A model generated the notes under the pieces. The model had not been told where the DNA came from and searched no databases. It was given only the letters and a program-made list of their open reading frames with translations. Both the position numbers and the translations under genes were made by a program. Below, piece after piece: positions 55,099 to 63,162 of a stretch of DNA of 64,000 bases. The DNA is from Antrihabitans stalagmiti (GTDB lineage: Bacteria > Actinomycetota > Actinomycetes > Mycobacteriales > Mycobacteriaceae), in NCBI RefSeq assembly GCF_016482825.1, contig NZ_JAEMNV010000009.1, forward strand, positions 1 through 64,000, written 5' to 3'. Numbering within the stretch: position 1 is the stretch's first letter; each line of letters begins with the position of its first letter.

Positions 55099-56082
55099 TT
55101 ATCGGGCGGTGCTGTGCAGGTTCGGATTCGACGTGCCGTATCGCTTCCGCGCCGCTGCGGGAGTGACGATGTCGGGTGCCAACGGCGGCGGACCCTGCAA
55201 CGATTTCGCCCAGACGGGACGGATCGAGGGCATAAAGGCCTTGAGCAACAACATCTTCAGCGCCACGGGCTTGGTTACCCACATCACGATCCTTGTGATC
55301 GGAACGATGAGCAAGTTGAAGAAGTTCGGCTGATCGAAGCCTCCCAGCTCACGCATCCACTTGGGCATGGTCGCGATGGTCGCCAGCGACAGCAATCTCG
55401 TGAAAGGAAATATCAGAGCCGTATCACGCTGCAGTGGTGGCCACAGGAACAGTTTCGCTATTTCGGTGGAGTGTTCGGTCATGCACAGTTGTTTGCGCAT
55501 CGACTCGAAGTATTCGCGCACAGCCTCTCGCGATCGCGGCACCTTCTCCGGATCGCACGTCTGCAGCTCGGCCGCGATGGCGCATTCGGCCCAGTACTGA
55601 TTCTCGTCGCGCTCGGAAAGCCTTCCTGGACCGTACTTTTCATAGCAGTACAGCACCGAATGCCAGGCAGTGACGTGAATCCAGAGTTGGCTGTCGGGAT
55701 TGTTCGCATTGTATCGCCGACCGGTGACAGGCTCGATTCCAACGGCGCGGGAATGCACCTTCAGAAGTAGCTCCGATGCTTCGATTGCGGCCTTGCTGTC
55801 GCCGACCGCGACTATTTCGAAGTATTCGCCGGTACGGTCCATACGATGCCGAATGTCGGCCCGCACACCATTCTGCTCGTCCACCGCGGCAGACAGGAAC
55901 GGGTCGAACGTCTCGATAGTGATCGCGCGCTGGAAGCCGATGATCGTGGATGGGCTTGTCCAGATTCGCCACGTCACCGAATCCGGACCGAAGAACCCAT
56001 AGTCTTCGCGCAGGGCATCGGGGTCGTAGAAGCCTGGTTCGTCGGGCGGACGCGTACTGACTACCGGCTGTTTCGAACTCAC
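55099..56082 (-). CDS. MpaB/DUF2236-family oxygenase-like protein
   Basis: 327 aa from the GTG 56082 with GAGGAG upstream. The family, which includes the mycophenolic acid oxygenase MpaB and the rubber oxygenase Lcp, is recognised from DPDALREDYGFFGPDSVTWRIW, HRMDRTGEYFEIVAVGD and NPDSQLWIHVTAWHSVLYCYEKYGPG; the His in LWIHVTAWH corresponds to the region of the haem ligand in Lcp. No export signal of the Tat type is seen, unlike secreted Lcp. It follows a TetR gene by 10 bp and precedes a small membrane protein gene. Confidence 0.87.
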   Translation of the reverse strand: MSSKQPVVSTRPPDEPGFYDPDALREDYGFFGPDSVTWRIWTSPSTIIGFQRAITIETFDPFLSAAVDEQNGVRADIRHRMDRTGEYFEIVAVGDSKAAIEASELLLKVHSRAVGIEPVTGRRYNANNPDSQLWIHVTAWHSVLYCYEKYGPGRLSERDENQYWAECAIAAELQTCDPEKVPRSREAVREYFESMRKQLCMTEHSTEIAKLFLWPPLQRDTALIFPFTRLLSLATIATMPKWMRELGGFDQPNFFNLLIVPITRIVMWVTKPVALKMLLLKAFMPSIRPVWAKSLQGPPPLAPDIVTPAAARKRYGTSNPNLHSTAR

Positions 56083-56092
56083 ATTCGTCTCC

Positions 56093-56719
56093 TCAGACTT
56101 TGCGGAAGGTATTGAAAAGCGTTCGACCGGTGAACTCGCCAAGGTCCTGTGGCGTCCACACACCGGGTTGATCGATGAGCATGCGAACGGCACCTTCGCC
56201 TGCCGCGAAAAAGAGTTCGACAAGCAGCGGCAGCTTCTTGTCGATGTCGACGACGTGCCAGCGCTCGAAACCCCCACGAAGGATCTCGCCGAGCCTGCGA
56301 CGGATGACTGTGCGCCCATGACCGATCCGCTGCCCCGCCCTGGAATCGATATCGGCGGCGAGCACTACCCGCCATCGCTCCGGATTGGCAGCAGCCGCCG
56401 TCAGCAATGCTTGGAAGCCTTCGATGAGCAATTGTTCGGAGTTGTCGAAGGTCGGATTTTCCGGCATCGACGCAAGTACGGCTGCCATCAACTTGCTCTC
56501 CTCTCGCTTGACGAGTGCATCCACCAACTGATCTCTAGCCGGAAAGCAGGCGTATACAACGGGTTTCGACACTCCGAGGCGGTCGGCAACGGCCATCATC
56601 GAGACGCCCGCCATCCCCCGGTCCGCAGCAATCACAGACGCGGCATCCAGGACTTGCTCCCGCCGACGGTCCGGACCCAGATGCGCCGCACGCGGACGCC
56701 CACCCTTTCCTACGGTCAC
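56093..56719 (-). CDS. TetR-family regulator upstream of the MpaB-like gene
   Basis: 208 aa from the GTG 56719. Its helix-turn-helix region reads REQVLDAASVIAADRGMAGVSMMAVADRLGVSKPVVYACFPAR in order. The C-terminal part has the typical WRVVLAADIDSRAGQR and LVELFFAAGEGAVRMLI helices. First gene of the run TetR-MpaB-small membrane protein. A 15-bp tandem repeat with TGTC/GACA symmetry lies about 75-100 bp upstream and is a possible operator. Confidence 0.9.
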   Translation of the reverse strand: MTVGKGGRPRAAHLGPDRRREQVLDAASVIAADRGMAGVSMMAVADRLGVSKPVVYACFPARDQLVDALVKREESKLMAAVLASMPENPTFDNSEQLLIEGFQALLTAAAANPERWRVVLAADIDSRAGQRIGHGRTVIRRRLGEILRGGFERWHVVDIDKKLPLLVELFFAAGEGAVRMLIDQPGVWTPQDLGEFTGRTLFNTFRKV

Positions 56720-56789
56720 GTATGAAAAAGCTACGGCATGGTAGGAAAGTTCGTCAAGAAGAAAAGTCCGACGGATTCTCCGCGGCGAC

Positions 56790-56819
56790 TGTCGGGACAA
56801 CGTATGTCGGGACAACGTA
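56790..56819. repeat. Perfect 15-bp tandem repeat upstream of the TetR gene
   Basis: TGTCGGGACAACGTA occurs twice head to tail (56790-56804 and 56805-56819). Each copy contains TGTC-GG-GACA dyad symmetry. It lies between the end of the sigma-factor gene and the start of the TetR gene, where the TetR promoter should be. Confidence 0.7.
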
Positions 56820-56857
56820 ATGACAACCCGGCCGAACATGGTTGCGGACCGATTCCG

Positions 56858-57781
56858 TCAATCGGTACCCATTCGACGAATGCGGCCATCGGTGACGGCA
56901 CGAAGCTTGTCGGGATTCGCGACATTGTGAATTGCGACGATGCGACCGTCGGCATCGAGAGCAATCGTCACAGTCGCGATCACGCGGCCTGCACCCGAGA
57001 ACACCAGGCCCTCTGCGCCGTTCAGCTCGACGACCTCGGCGCGCATGTCGCTCGGATCGACACCCTCGTACCGTCGACGCCCGACGCCCGCGAACCAGGC
57101 CGCAACCTTCTCGGCTCCGGTGACCGGCCGCAGCGCCTGACGCACCTTCCCTCCCCCGTCCGTCCACAACGTCACGTCCGGAGACAGCAGCTCCATCAGC
57201 GTATTGATGTCGCCGCCCGCCGCGGCGGCAAAGAAACGTTCCGTCACATGTCGATGCTGCGCTCGATCGGTAGCAAATCGTGGCCGCCGAGCCTGAACAT
57301 GGCCACGTGCACGATGCGCGGCCTGGCGGACCGCAGCCTCGGAACGGCCGAGCGCAGAGGCGATTTCGACGAAACTGAAAGCGAACACCTCGTTCAGTAC
57401 GAATACAGCGCGCTCGAGCGGGCTCAGCGATTCCAGAACGACCAGCATCGCCATCGACACCGATTCCGCACTGGCTGCGGCGTCGGCCCCTTCGATCGTC
57501 GTCGTGAGGATCGGCTCGGGAAGCCACGGACCCACGTAGGTCTCGCGTTGCTTGCCAACCGAACGTAACCGGTCCATCGCGACGTTCGAGACGATCCGCG
57601 CCAGATAGGCTTTCGGGTCGCTCACCTGCGACCTATCGGCGGCCGACCACTTGAGCCACGCATCCTGCACCGCATCCTCTGCGTCGGTCGCAGTGCCGAA
57701 GATGCGGTAGGCAACAGAGAACAGCAGGTTTCGGTGCTCATCGAACGCCTTCTGGTCAGCGTCCGGAATACGTTGCAGCAC
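56858..57781 (-). CDS. ECF41-type sigma factor with SnoaL-like C-terminal domain (SigJ-like)
   Basis: 307 aa. Region sigma2 at about 10-80 (LFSVAYRIFGTATDAEDAVQDAWLKW), sigma4 at about 115-165 (SPLERAVFVLNEVFAFSFVEIA, SEAAVRQAAHRAR), and a SnoaL-like extension. The signature pieces of ECF41 are present: the linker YVGPWLPEP at 82-90, DGGGK at 208-212 and NPDKL at 289-293, the last two being the regulatory contacts of the extension. ECF41 sigmas have no anti-sigma factor gene and sit beside an oxidoreductase-like gene; here they overlap by 26 bp, the oxidoreductase being upstream in the same transcript. Confidence 0.93.
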   Translation of the reverse strand: MLQRIPDADQKAFDEHRNLLFSVAYRIFGTATDAEDAVQDAWLKWSAADRSQVSDPKAYLARIVSNVAMDRLRSVGKQRETYVGPWLPEPILTTTIEGADAAASAESVSMAMLVVLESLSPLERAVFVLNEVFAFSFVEIASALGRSEAAVRQAAHRARGHVQARRPRFATDRAQHRHVTERFFAAAAGGDINTLMELLSPDVTLWTDGGGKVRQALRPVTGAEKVAAWFAGVGRRRYEGVDPSDMRAEVVELNGAEGLVFSGAGRVIATVTIALDADGRIVAIHNVANPDKLRAVTDGRIRRMGTD

Positions 57782-58991
57782 TGGCCGTCTCCTTGTCGGA
57801 CCGTCGAGTGTACCGACCGCCGTGCGGCCAGAACGCCGTCGTCCGAGGGTATTTGGTCATCCTCCTGAAGGTCGGCCACGGGGACGAGGTCACTGTTTCC
57901 TTGTACCAGACGGCACGCCGTCCGGTGAGGTACATCCGCCGGGGTGTGTCGTCCGGCTTGGTGAACTGAACCACTGCGTCGCTGCGGCCGAGGCTCAACG
58001 GTATGTGGAAATACCCGAAGCGAAAAGGTTTGGGCTGTTTACCTTTCAACTCCCGCAGGATGGATACGGCCGCGTGCACACCGGTCGGCATACCACCCTG
58101 ACACGTGCCGTGCATCGTTCCGTAGCCCTGCACTATCGAGGCGGCGTCGCCAACGGCGTAGACGTCGGGATGCGATACGGATCGCAGGGCGTGATCGGTG
58201 ACGATACGACCGTGGTCGTCGACGGTCAGTCCGGCCGCTGCAGCGATGGGCGAGACCCGCACGCCGCTGGTCCACAGCACGACGTCGGCCGCGACAGTGT
58301 CGCCGCCGGCGAGAGTGACGGCATCGGTGCGCACCTTCACAATCTCGACTCCGCTCACGATGCCTACGCCGAGACGGTCCAGAACGGTACGCAGATGGGC
58401 CTGCGCCCCCGTGCTCAGGTGCGCACCGGGCTCTCCCCTGCCGACGAGCACGACGGCAAGTCCCGGATATTGTTCGGCGATCTCTGCCGCGGCCTCGACC
58501 CCGGTGAGTCCGCTACCGCCTATCACCACTGTTCCGGTGTCCAGCCGATCGAGGTGCGCGGCGAACGACTCCGCGTCGCGGGCACTGTCGAGGGTGTAGG
58601 CGTGATCCTCGACTCCCGCGACCGTTGCGGTGTCGGCCACGCTGCCCAACCCGTAGATCAGCGTGTCGTAGGAAAGGGTTCGTCTGTCGTCGATGCGCAC
58701 GGTCCTGGCATCCGCATCGACCGCGGTGACCCAACCGCACACCAACTCGACTCCTGTGTCCGCCAACAACTCCCGCAGATCGAACTCGGCAAGTTGCTGA
58801 CCAGTCGCCGTCATGTGCAGCCGCAGCCGTTCGGTGAAACGTACTCCGGCATTGACCAACGTGATCTGCACATCGTCGCGACGCCTGGTCCTACCTGCGG
58901 CAAACGCTGCCGCGGCCAGACCGGCATAACCGGCGCCGAGGACGACGATGCGGTGCGGCGTCCGAGGCTCGATGTTCGCTGTCTCGTTCAT
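57756..58991 (-). CDS. FAD-dependent oxidoreductase (NDH-2-like), ECF41 partner
   Basis: 411 aa from the ATG 58991 with AAAGGAC seven bases before it. Pyridine-nucleotide disulphide-oxidoreductase fold of the type II NADH dehydrogenase kind: FAD motif VVLGAGYAGLAAAAF, second Rossmann GGSGLTGVEAA, and the C-terminal FAD contact DVYAVGDAAS. No redox Cys pair and no clear membrane anchor, so it is a soluble flavin oxidoreductase of unknown electron acceptor. It stands behind an ECF41-type promoter and carries the sigma gene at its 3' end, a simple positive loop. Confidence 0.9.
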   Translation of the reverse strand: MNETANIEPRTPHRIVVLGAGYAGLAAAAFAAGRTRRRDDVQITLVNAGVRFTERLRLHMTATGQQLAEFDLRELLADTGVELVCGWVTAVDADARTVRIDDRRTLSYDTLIYGLGSVADTATVAGVEDHAYTLDSARDAESFAAHLDRLDTGTVVIGGSGLTGVEAAAEIAEQYPGLAVVLVGRGEPGAHLSTGAQAHLRTVLDRLGVGIVSGVEIVKVRTDAVTLAGGDTVAADVVLWTSGVRVSPIAAAAGLTVDDHGRIVTDHALRSVSHPDVYAVGDAASIVQGYGTMHGTCQGGMPTGVHAAVSILRELKGKQPKPFRFGYFHIPLSLGRSDAVVQFTKPDDTPRRMYLTGRRAVWYKETVTSSPWPTFRRMTKYPRTTAFWPHGGRYTRRSDKETASAATYSGR

Positions 58992-59027
58992 GGTGAGTGT
59001 CCTTTCGAATAATGCTGACACCCACCG

Positions 59028-59055
59028 GACGTAAACAAGCTCACCATTCGTGACA
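59028..59055 (-). promoter_or_regulatory. ECF41-type promoter of the oxidoreductase-sigma operon
   Basis: On the minus strand: TGTCACG, 17 bases, then CGTC, 37 bp before the oxidoreductase ATG. The ECF41 consensus is TGTCACA with CGTC spaced by about 16 bases; only one -35 base differs. This places the operon under its own sigma factor. Confidence 0.8.
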
Positions 59056-59135
59056 TGCAGCGAGCGTGACCCACGTCATATTGCAGCTATGGTCGAGGTA
59101 CGGTCCGTCCGCGGCCGGTGAACAGAAGGAACTGC

Positions 59136-59702
59136 ATGTCCACGTACAAGGTCGGCTACCTGATCGGAAGCCTTTCCGCAGATTCGCTCAATCGAAAGCT
59201 CGCCAACGCTTTGATCCGCGTCGCACCGTCCGATCTCGAGTTCGTGGAGATCGAGATCAAAGACCTGCCGCTGTACAACAGCGATCTCGACGACGATTAT
59301 CCCCCAGCAGGTGTCGCGTTGAAGGAGGCAATCGCAGCCGTACAAGCTCTGCTGTTCGTGACTCCCGAGTACAACCGGTCGATACCTGGAGCTCTGAAGA
59401 ACGCGATCGACTGGGCGAGCAGGCCATGGGGCAAAAACTCGTTCAACCACGTGCCGGCAGCGGTAATCGGCGCGTCACCCGGAGCCATCGGCACCGCGCT
59501 GGCACAGCAGAGCCTGCGCGGTGTGCTGAGCTATTGCAATGCCCGCCAGATGACGTCGCCCGAGGCCTACATTCAGGTCACGCCCGGCCTCATCACCGAC
59601 GATGGCGAGATCACGAAGCCGGATACCGAAAAATTCCTCACCGAATTCATGCAGGAGTTCCGCGACCACACGTGCCGGGTGCTCACGGTCTTGCCGCGTT
59701 AG
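59136..59702 (+). CDS. NAD(P)H-dependent FMN reductase
   Basis: 188 aa from the ATG 59136 with AGAAGGA six bases upstream. The flavodoxin-like FMN site is GSLSADSLNRKLANAL, and PEYNRSIPGALKNAIDW is the family signature of azoreductase/ChrR-type NADPH-dependent FMN reductases. It supplies reduced flavin or reduces quinones and metals. Divergent from the ECF41 operon with a 144-bp gap; no ECF41-type promoter is visible in its own direction. Confidence 0.92.
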   Translation: MSTYKVGYLIGSLSADSLNRKLANALIRVAPSDLEFVEIEIKDLPLYNSDLDDDYPPAGVALKEAIAAVQALLFVTPEYNRSIPGALKNAIDWASRPWGKNSFNHVPAAVIGASPGAIGTALAQQSLRGVLSYCNARQMTSPEAYIQVTPGLITDDGEITKPDTEKFLTEFMQEFRDHTCRVLTVLPR

Positions 59703-59717
59703 GTCCGCAGGCCGCGC

Positions 59718-61565
59718 CTATGTTGCCGTGGCCAGCAGATTGTTCATTCGCCGCTGCACGGCTGCGATCTCACGGACCCCATCGCTGAGCAGGCTGCGGT
59801 TGAGGGGCGAAAGCTCCGACATCGTGACGATGTCGCCCGGGGTATGTCCTGCGGCGATCTGATCGACCTGATGTGCCATGCGCAGCCCCTGCAGCACCGC
59901 GAACACCTCGGTCAAGATCTTCGAGTCGGCCTCGGACAACAGCCCGTTGCCCGCGGCCGCTTCGAGGCGGGCAGGGGTCGACGCAGACGCTATGCCGACC
60001 GTCAGACCACCCCACCGCGCGAGATTGACGATCGGCGTCAACGCATGCGCCTTGAGGTCGAACGTGCCGCCCCGTCGCGAAAGGACATCGCGCAGCGACC
60101 ACATTCGGGCCTTGTCGGACAACGCATTCAGTAGTTGCAGCCGCAGAGCGTTGGGATGGTCGGCACGCATCGTCCGATAGGCGGCGGGCACCGTGTGCAG
60201 AGCGTTGTCGCCCCACACAACCCGACCGTCCACGAGCAACGACGACATGATCAGCCCACGATTCTTCAGTGGGTCGTCGAGCCATTCTTCAGTGGCACTT
60301 GTCCATTCGCCTGCAGACCGCGCGAACAACGGCTTAGCGGCAACGGCGCCGTTGCTGTCACCTGGGAGGCCACACGCATCGAGAATGGTGTGCACACGCC
60401 CGGCCATCCGAAGAAACCGCCCCTTCTCCGCGGTGAGTTCGTCCGCCCACGACAGAGCGCTGTCGACGTCGGAACTCGGCATCGCTTCACGACGAGCGAT
60501 ACTCCCGAGGGTCAGCCAAGCGAACTTCGACGGCGCTATCCCGACCGAATTGGCAAGCGCGAGTTCGAGAGCACGCCTGACGACACTGTCGATGACGACC
60601 GAAAGTATGCCGCTCGTCGCGGACGCGTCCGTTCCGCCACGGAAGAGGTCGACCGCAAGATCGGTGATGCCAGCCGTAACAGCCTCCAGCTCGCCGGCGT
60701 TGGCCGCCAGTCCGATCGCACGGCGCAGCACGAAACTCTGGCGCGTCGATGCTGCGAGCAGGTCGGCATCCTCGAGGACACCGAGCACCCGACCGTGGTG
60801 GGTCAGCACCGGCATGTGCCGAAGACCCATCTCCAGCATGTCCATGAGCACGGTCGCTGCAAGACGGTCCGCGGTGACACATTTGGCAGGAGCACTCATC
60901 ACCTGCCGAATCGGAACGTCGATACCGACACCCGCGGCAACGACTCGGGTACGCAGGTCCCGATCGGTGAAGATGCCGTAGTCGCCGTCGCGAAGCGGAA
61001 TCAACACGTACGACGTCCGTTGCGCCGTCATGTGTTTGACCGCATCACGAACCGTCGTGTCCGGTGTGGTGAAGACGGGCTCGGCCCTCACCAGATCGCC
61101 GACGGGGCGACGCGACGCGGCTTGCTCGACCGCGTTCGTTCTGCCGGACATCGAGTTCCACGCCGACGTCGCGAGAAAGGCAAGTCCAGGGGGCTTCGCG
61201 AAGATCGGGCGAACCAGGTTGCCAGGCAACCGAACAACGACACTCGGCTCGCTCGCGCGCGCCGTGAACTTGACGTCGCCGTCGGTCAACAGTGCAAAGA
61301 ACCCGAAGATACCGCCGGGAGCGACGGTATCGATCGGTTCGGCGGTGCTGACTTCCGCACCCACCGGTAGCAGGACCACCTGACCGGTCTGCACCATCCA
61401 GATCTCTTCAGGCACATGAGCGCCGTAATCGACAACGATCGTGCCGGTCTCGAAAGAGTGGACCGTCGCCGCACCGGCGAGCTCGTCCAACTCGTCGGGC
61501 CCCAACGACTGGAACGGTGGGTGCTCGACCAGAAACGACGCCAGATCCGTCAAAGGTGGTCGCAA
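59718..61565 (-). CDS. Cyclic-nucleotide-binding/CBS/DUF294 nucleotidyltransferase-like protein
   Basis: 615 aa from a TTG at 61565; no ribosome binding site is obvious and the TTG at 61550 is an alternative. Residues about 10-130 are a CRP-type cyclic-nucleotide-binding domain, about 150-275 two CBS domains (AEPVFTTPDTTVRDAVKHMTAQ, GLRHMPVLTHHGRVLGVLED), about 300-440 DUF294 with the nucleotidyltransferase motif LGSIARREAMPSSDVD, and the last 150 DUF294_C. These proteins, like GlnD's N-terminal domain, are suspected to transfer nucleotides in signalling; the substrate is unknown. It is 28 bp after the GMC gene on the same strand and probably in its operon. Confidence 0.9.
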   Translation of the reverse strand: MRPPLTDLASFLVEHPPFQSLGPDELDELAGAATVHSFETGTIVVDYGAHVPEEIWMVQTGQVVLLPVGAEVSTAEPIDTVAPGGIFGFFALLTDGDVKFTARASEPSVVVRLPGNLVRPIFAKPPGLAFLATSAWNSMSGRTNAVEQAASRRPVGDLVRAEPVFTTPDTTVRDAVKHMTAQRTSYVLIPLRDGDYGIFTDRDLRTRVVAAGVGIDVPIRQVMSAPAKCVTADRLAATVLMDMLEMGLRHMPVLTHHGRVLGVLEDADLLAASTRQSFVLRRAIGLAANAGELEAVTAGITDLAVDLFRGGTDASATSGILSVVIDSVVRRALELALANSVGIAPSKFAWLTLGSIARREAMPSSDVDSALSWADELTAEKGRFLRMAGRVHTILDACGLPGDSNGAVAAKPLFARSAGEWTSATEEWLDDPLKNRGLIMSSLLVDGRVVWGDNALHTVPAAYRTMRADHPNALRLQLLNALSDKARMWSLRDVLSRRGGTFDLKAHALTPIVNLARWGGLTVGIASASTPARLEAAAGNGLLSEADSKILTEVFAVLQGLRMAHQVDQIAAGHTPGDIVTMSELSPLNRSLLSDGVREIAAVQRRMNNLLATAT

Positions 61566-61593
61566 TCAGGCGATTCGCGGGGCGGCATCGTGC

Positions 61594-63162
61594 TCATACT
61601 CCCCTGATCAGATCTGCACACTTCTCCGCCATCGTCATCACCGTGATGTTCGGATTGATCGCAGGCAGTTTCGGCATCGCCGAGGCATCGACGACGCGTA
61701 GCCGCGTCACCCCTTTCACCCGGAGTTCGGGATCGAGCACCGCCATCGGATCGTCGACCGCACCCATCCGAGCGGTTCCCGCAGGGTGATAGACGGTGTT
61801 GTGGGTCTTGTGGATGTAGTCCAGAAGGTCTTCGTCGGTCGTCGCGTCCGGACCGGGCGCGAGTTCGCGGGCGATCCAGTCCCGCAACGGTTCCTGTTCG
61901 GCGATCCTGCGTGCCAACCGGATCCCCGCCAGCATCACAGCTTCGTCGTGGCCGTCCGGGTCGGTGAAGTAGCGCGGATCGACCTTTGCTCGATCACGGA
62001 AGTCGCGGGAGCGCAGCCGCACCGTCCCGCGCGATCGGCCCTGAGTCACGTTGGGCGTCAAGCAGAATCCGTTGTCGGTGGTCGGATAGCCCCAACGCAG
62101 CGTGTTCATGTCGAACGGCACGCTGCCGTAGTGCATCATCAGATCGGGTTGGTCGAGACCGTCGACGGTTGTCGCGAAAAGACCGATCTCCCACCACTGC
62201 GTCGATGTCGTCACCATCGGCCGTGAAGCCTCGTAGAACACAAGCCCTTCCACGTGGTCGTCGAGATTCTCACCGACGCCCGGCGAATCGACTCGAACCG
62301 TGATGCCGTGCTCACGCAGGTGCGCGGCTGGACCGATCCCTGACAGCATCAGCAACTTCGGGGTGTCGATCGCACCGGCGGTCACGACGACCTCCCGACG
62401 GGCGCTCACCGTGTCGTAGCCGGTGAGGTCGGGGCGTTGATACCGAACTCCCGTCGCTGCAAGCGACTCGTCGATCAGAATCTCGCTGACCCAATAACCG
62501 GTACGCACTTCGAGGTTCGGACGCTGACCGATGATCGGGTGCAGGTAGGCGTGCGACGTCGACATACGTAAGCCGTCTTCACCCGCGTTGATCTGAAACC
62601 AGCCTGCACCGTTGAGAACGGTTGTGCCACGGTTGAACTGAACAGTCGGAAGCCCCACCTTCGCCGCGGCATCGATGACAGCCTGACCGCAGGGATCGTT
62701 CGGCGGGATGTCTCTGAGCCGAACCGGACCACTGTGACCATGCAGATCGCCTGGTGCATCGTTGTTTTCGAGCCGTGTGACGTACTTCAGCACGTCGCGC
62801 GCACCCCAGCCGGTGGCGCCCATTGCCTCCCACTCGTCGAGGCCCTCCGCAGGCGGCCAGAACGCGATGCACGAATTGTGCGACGAACATCCGCCGAGAA
62901 CCTTGGCCCTGGCGTGCCGCATGAAGCTGTTGCCCTTCTCCTGCGGTTCGATCGGGTAGTCCCAGTCGTAGCCCGAATCCAGCAGATGCATCCATTCCGA
63001 CAGCACCAGAATGTTGTCGTCGCCGACGTCGGATGGTCCGGCCTCGATGAGACACACCGTCACCGACGGGTCCTCGCTCAACCGTGCAGCAAGCGCACAC
63101 CCTGCGGTACCGCCGCCTGCGATCACATAGTCGAAGGTGTCTTTGGAAGCGACGTCAGACAT
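61594..63162 (-). CDS. GMC-family flavin oxidoreductase (choline-dehydrogenase type)
   Basis: 522 aa. FAD motif GGGTAGCALAARLSEDP (about 16-32), GMC signature around RHARAKVLGGCSSHN, and the substrate-side signature GAIDTPKLLMLSGIG; the C-terminal active-site pair is in VYHPAGTARMG and PAINPNITVM. Oxidises an alcohol, possibly choline, glucose-like or aryl alcohol, with FAD. It starts eight bases inside the 3' end of the permease gene, so uptake and oxidation are co-expressed; the substrate is probably an amino alcohol such as ethanolamine or choline, by inference. Confidence 0.93.
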   Translation of the reverse strand: MSDVASKDTFDYVIAGGGTAGCALAARLSEDPSVTVCLIEAGPSDVGDDNILVLSEWMHLLDSGYDWDYPIEPQEKGNSFMRHARAKVLGGCSSHNSCIAFWPPAEGLDEWEAMGATGWGARDVLKYVTRLENNDAPGDLHGHSGPVRLRDIPPNDPCGQAVIDAAAKVGLPTVQFNRGTTVLNGAGWFQINAGEDGLRMSTSHAYLHPIIGQRPNLEVRTGYWVSEILIDESLAATGVRYQRPDLTGYDTVSARREVVVTAGAIDTPKLLMLSGIGPAAHLREHGITVRVDSPGVGENLDDHVEGLVFYEASRPMVTTSTQWWEIGLFATTVDGLDQPDLMMHYGSVPFDMNTLRWGYPTTDNGFCLTPNVTQGRSRGTVRLRSRDFRDRAKVDPRYFTDPDGHDEAVMLAGIRLARRIAEQEPLRDWIARELAPGPDATTDEDLLDYIHKTHNTVYHPAGTARMGAVDDPMAVLDPELRVKGVTRLRVVDASAMPKLPAINPNITVMTMAEKCADLIRGV

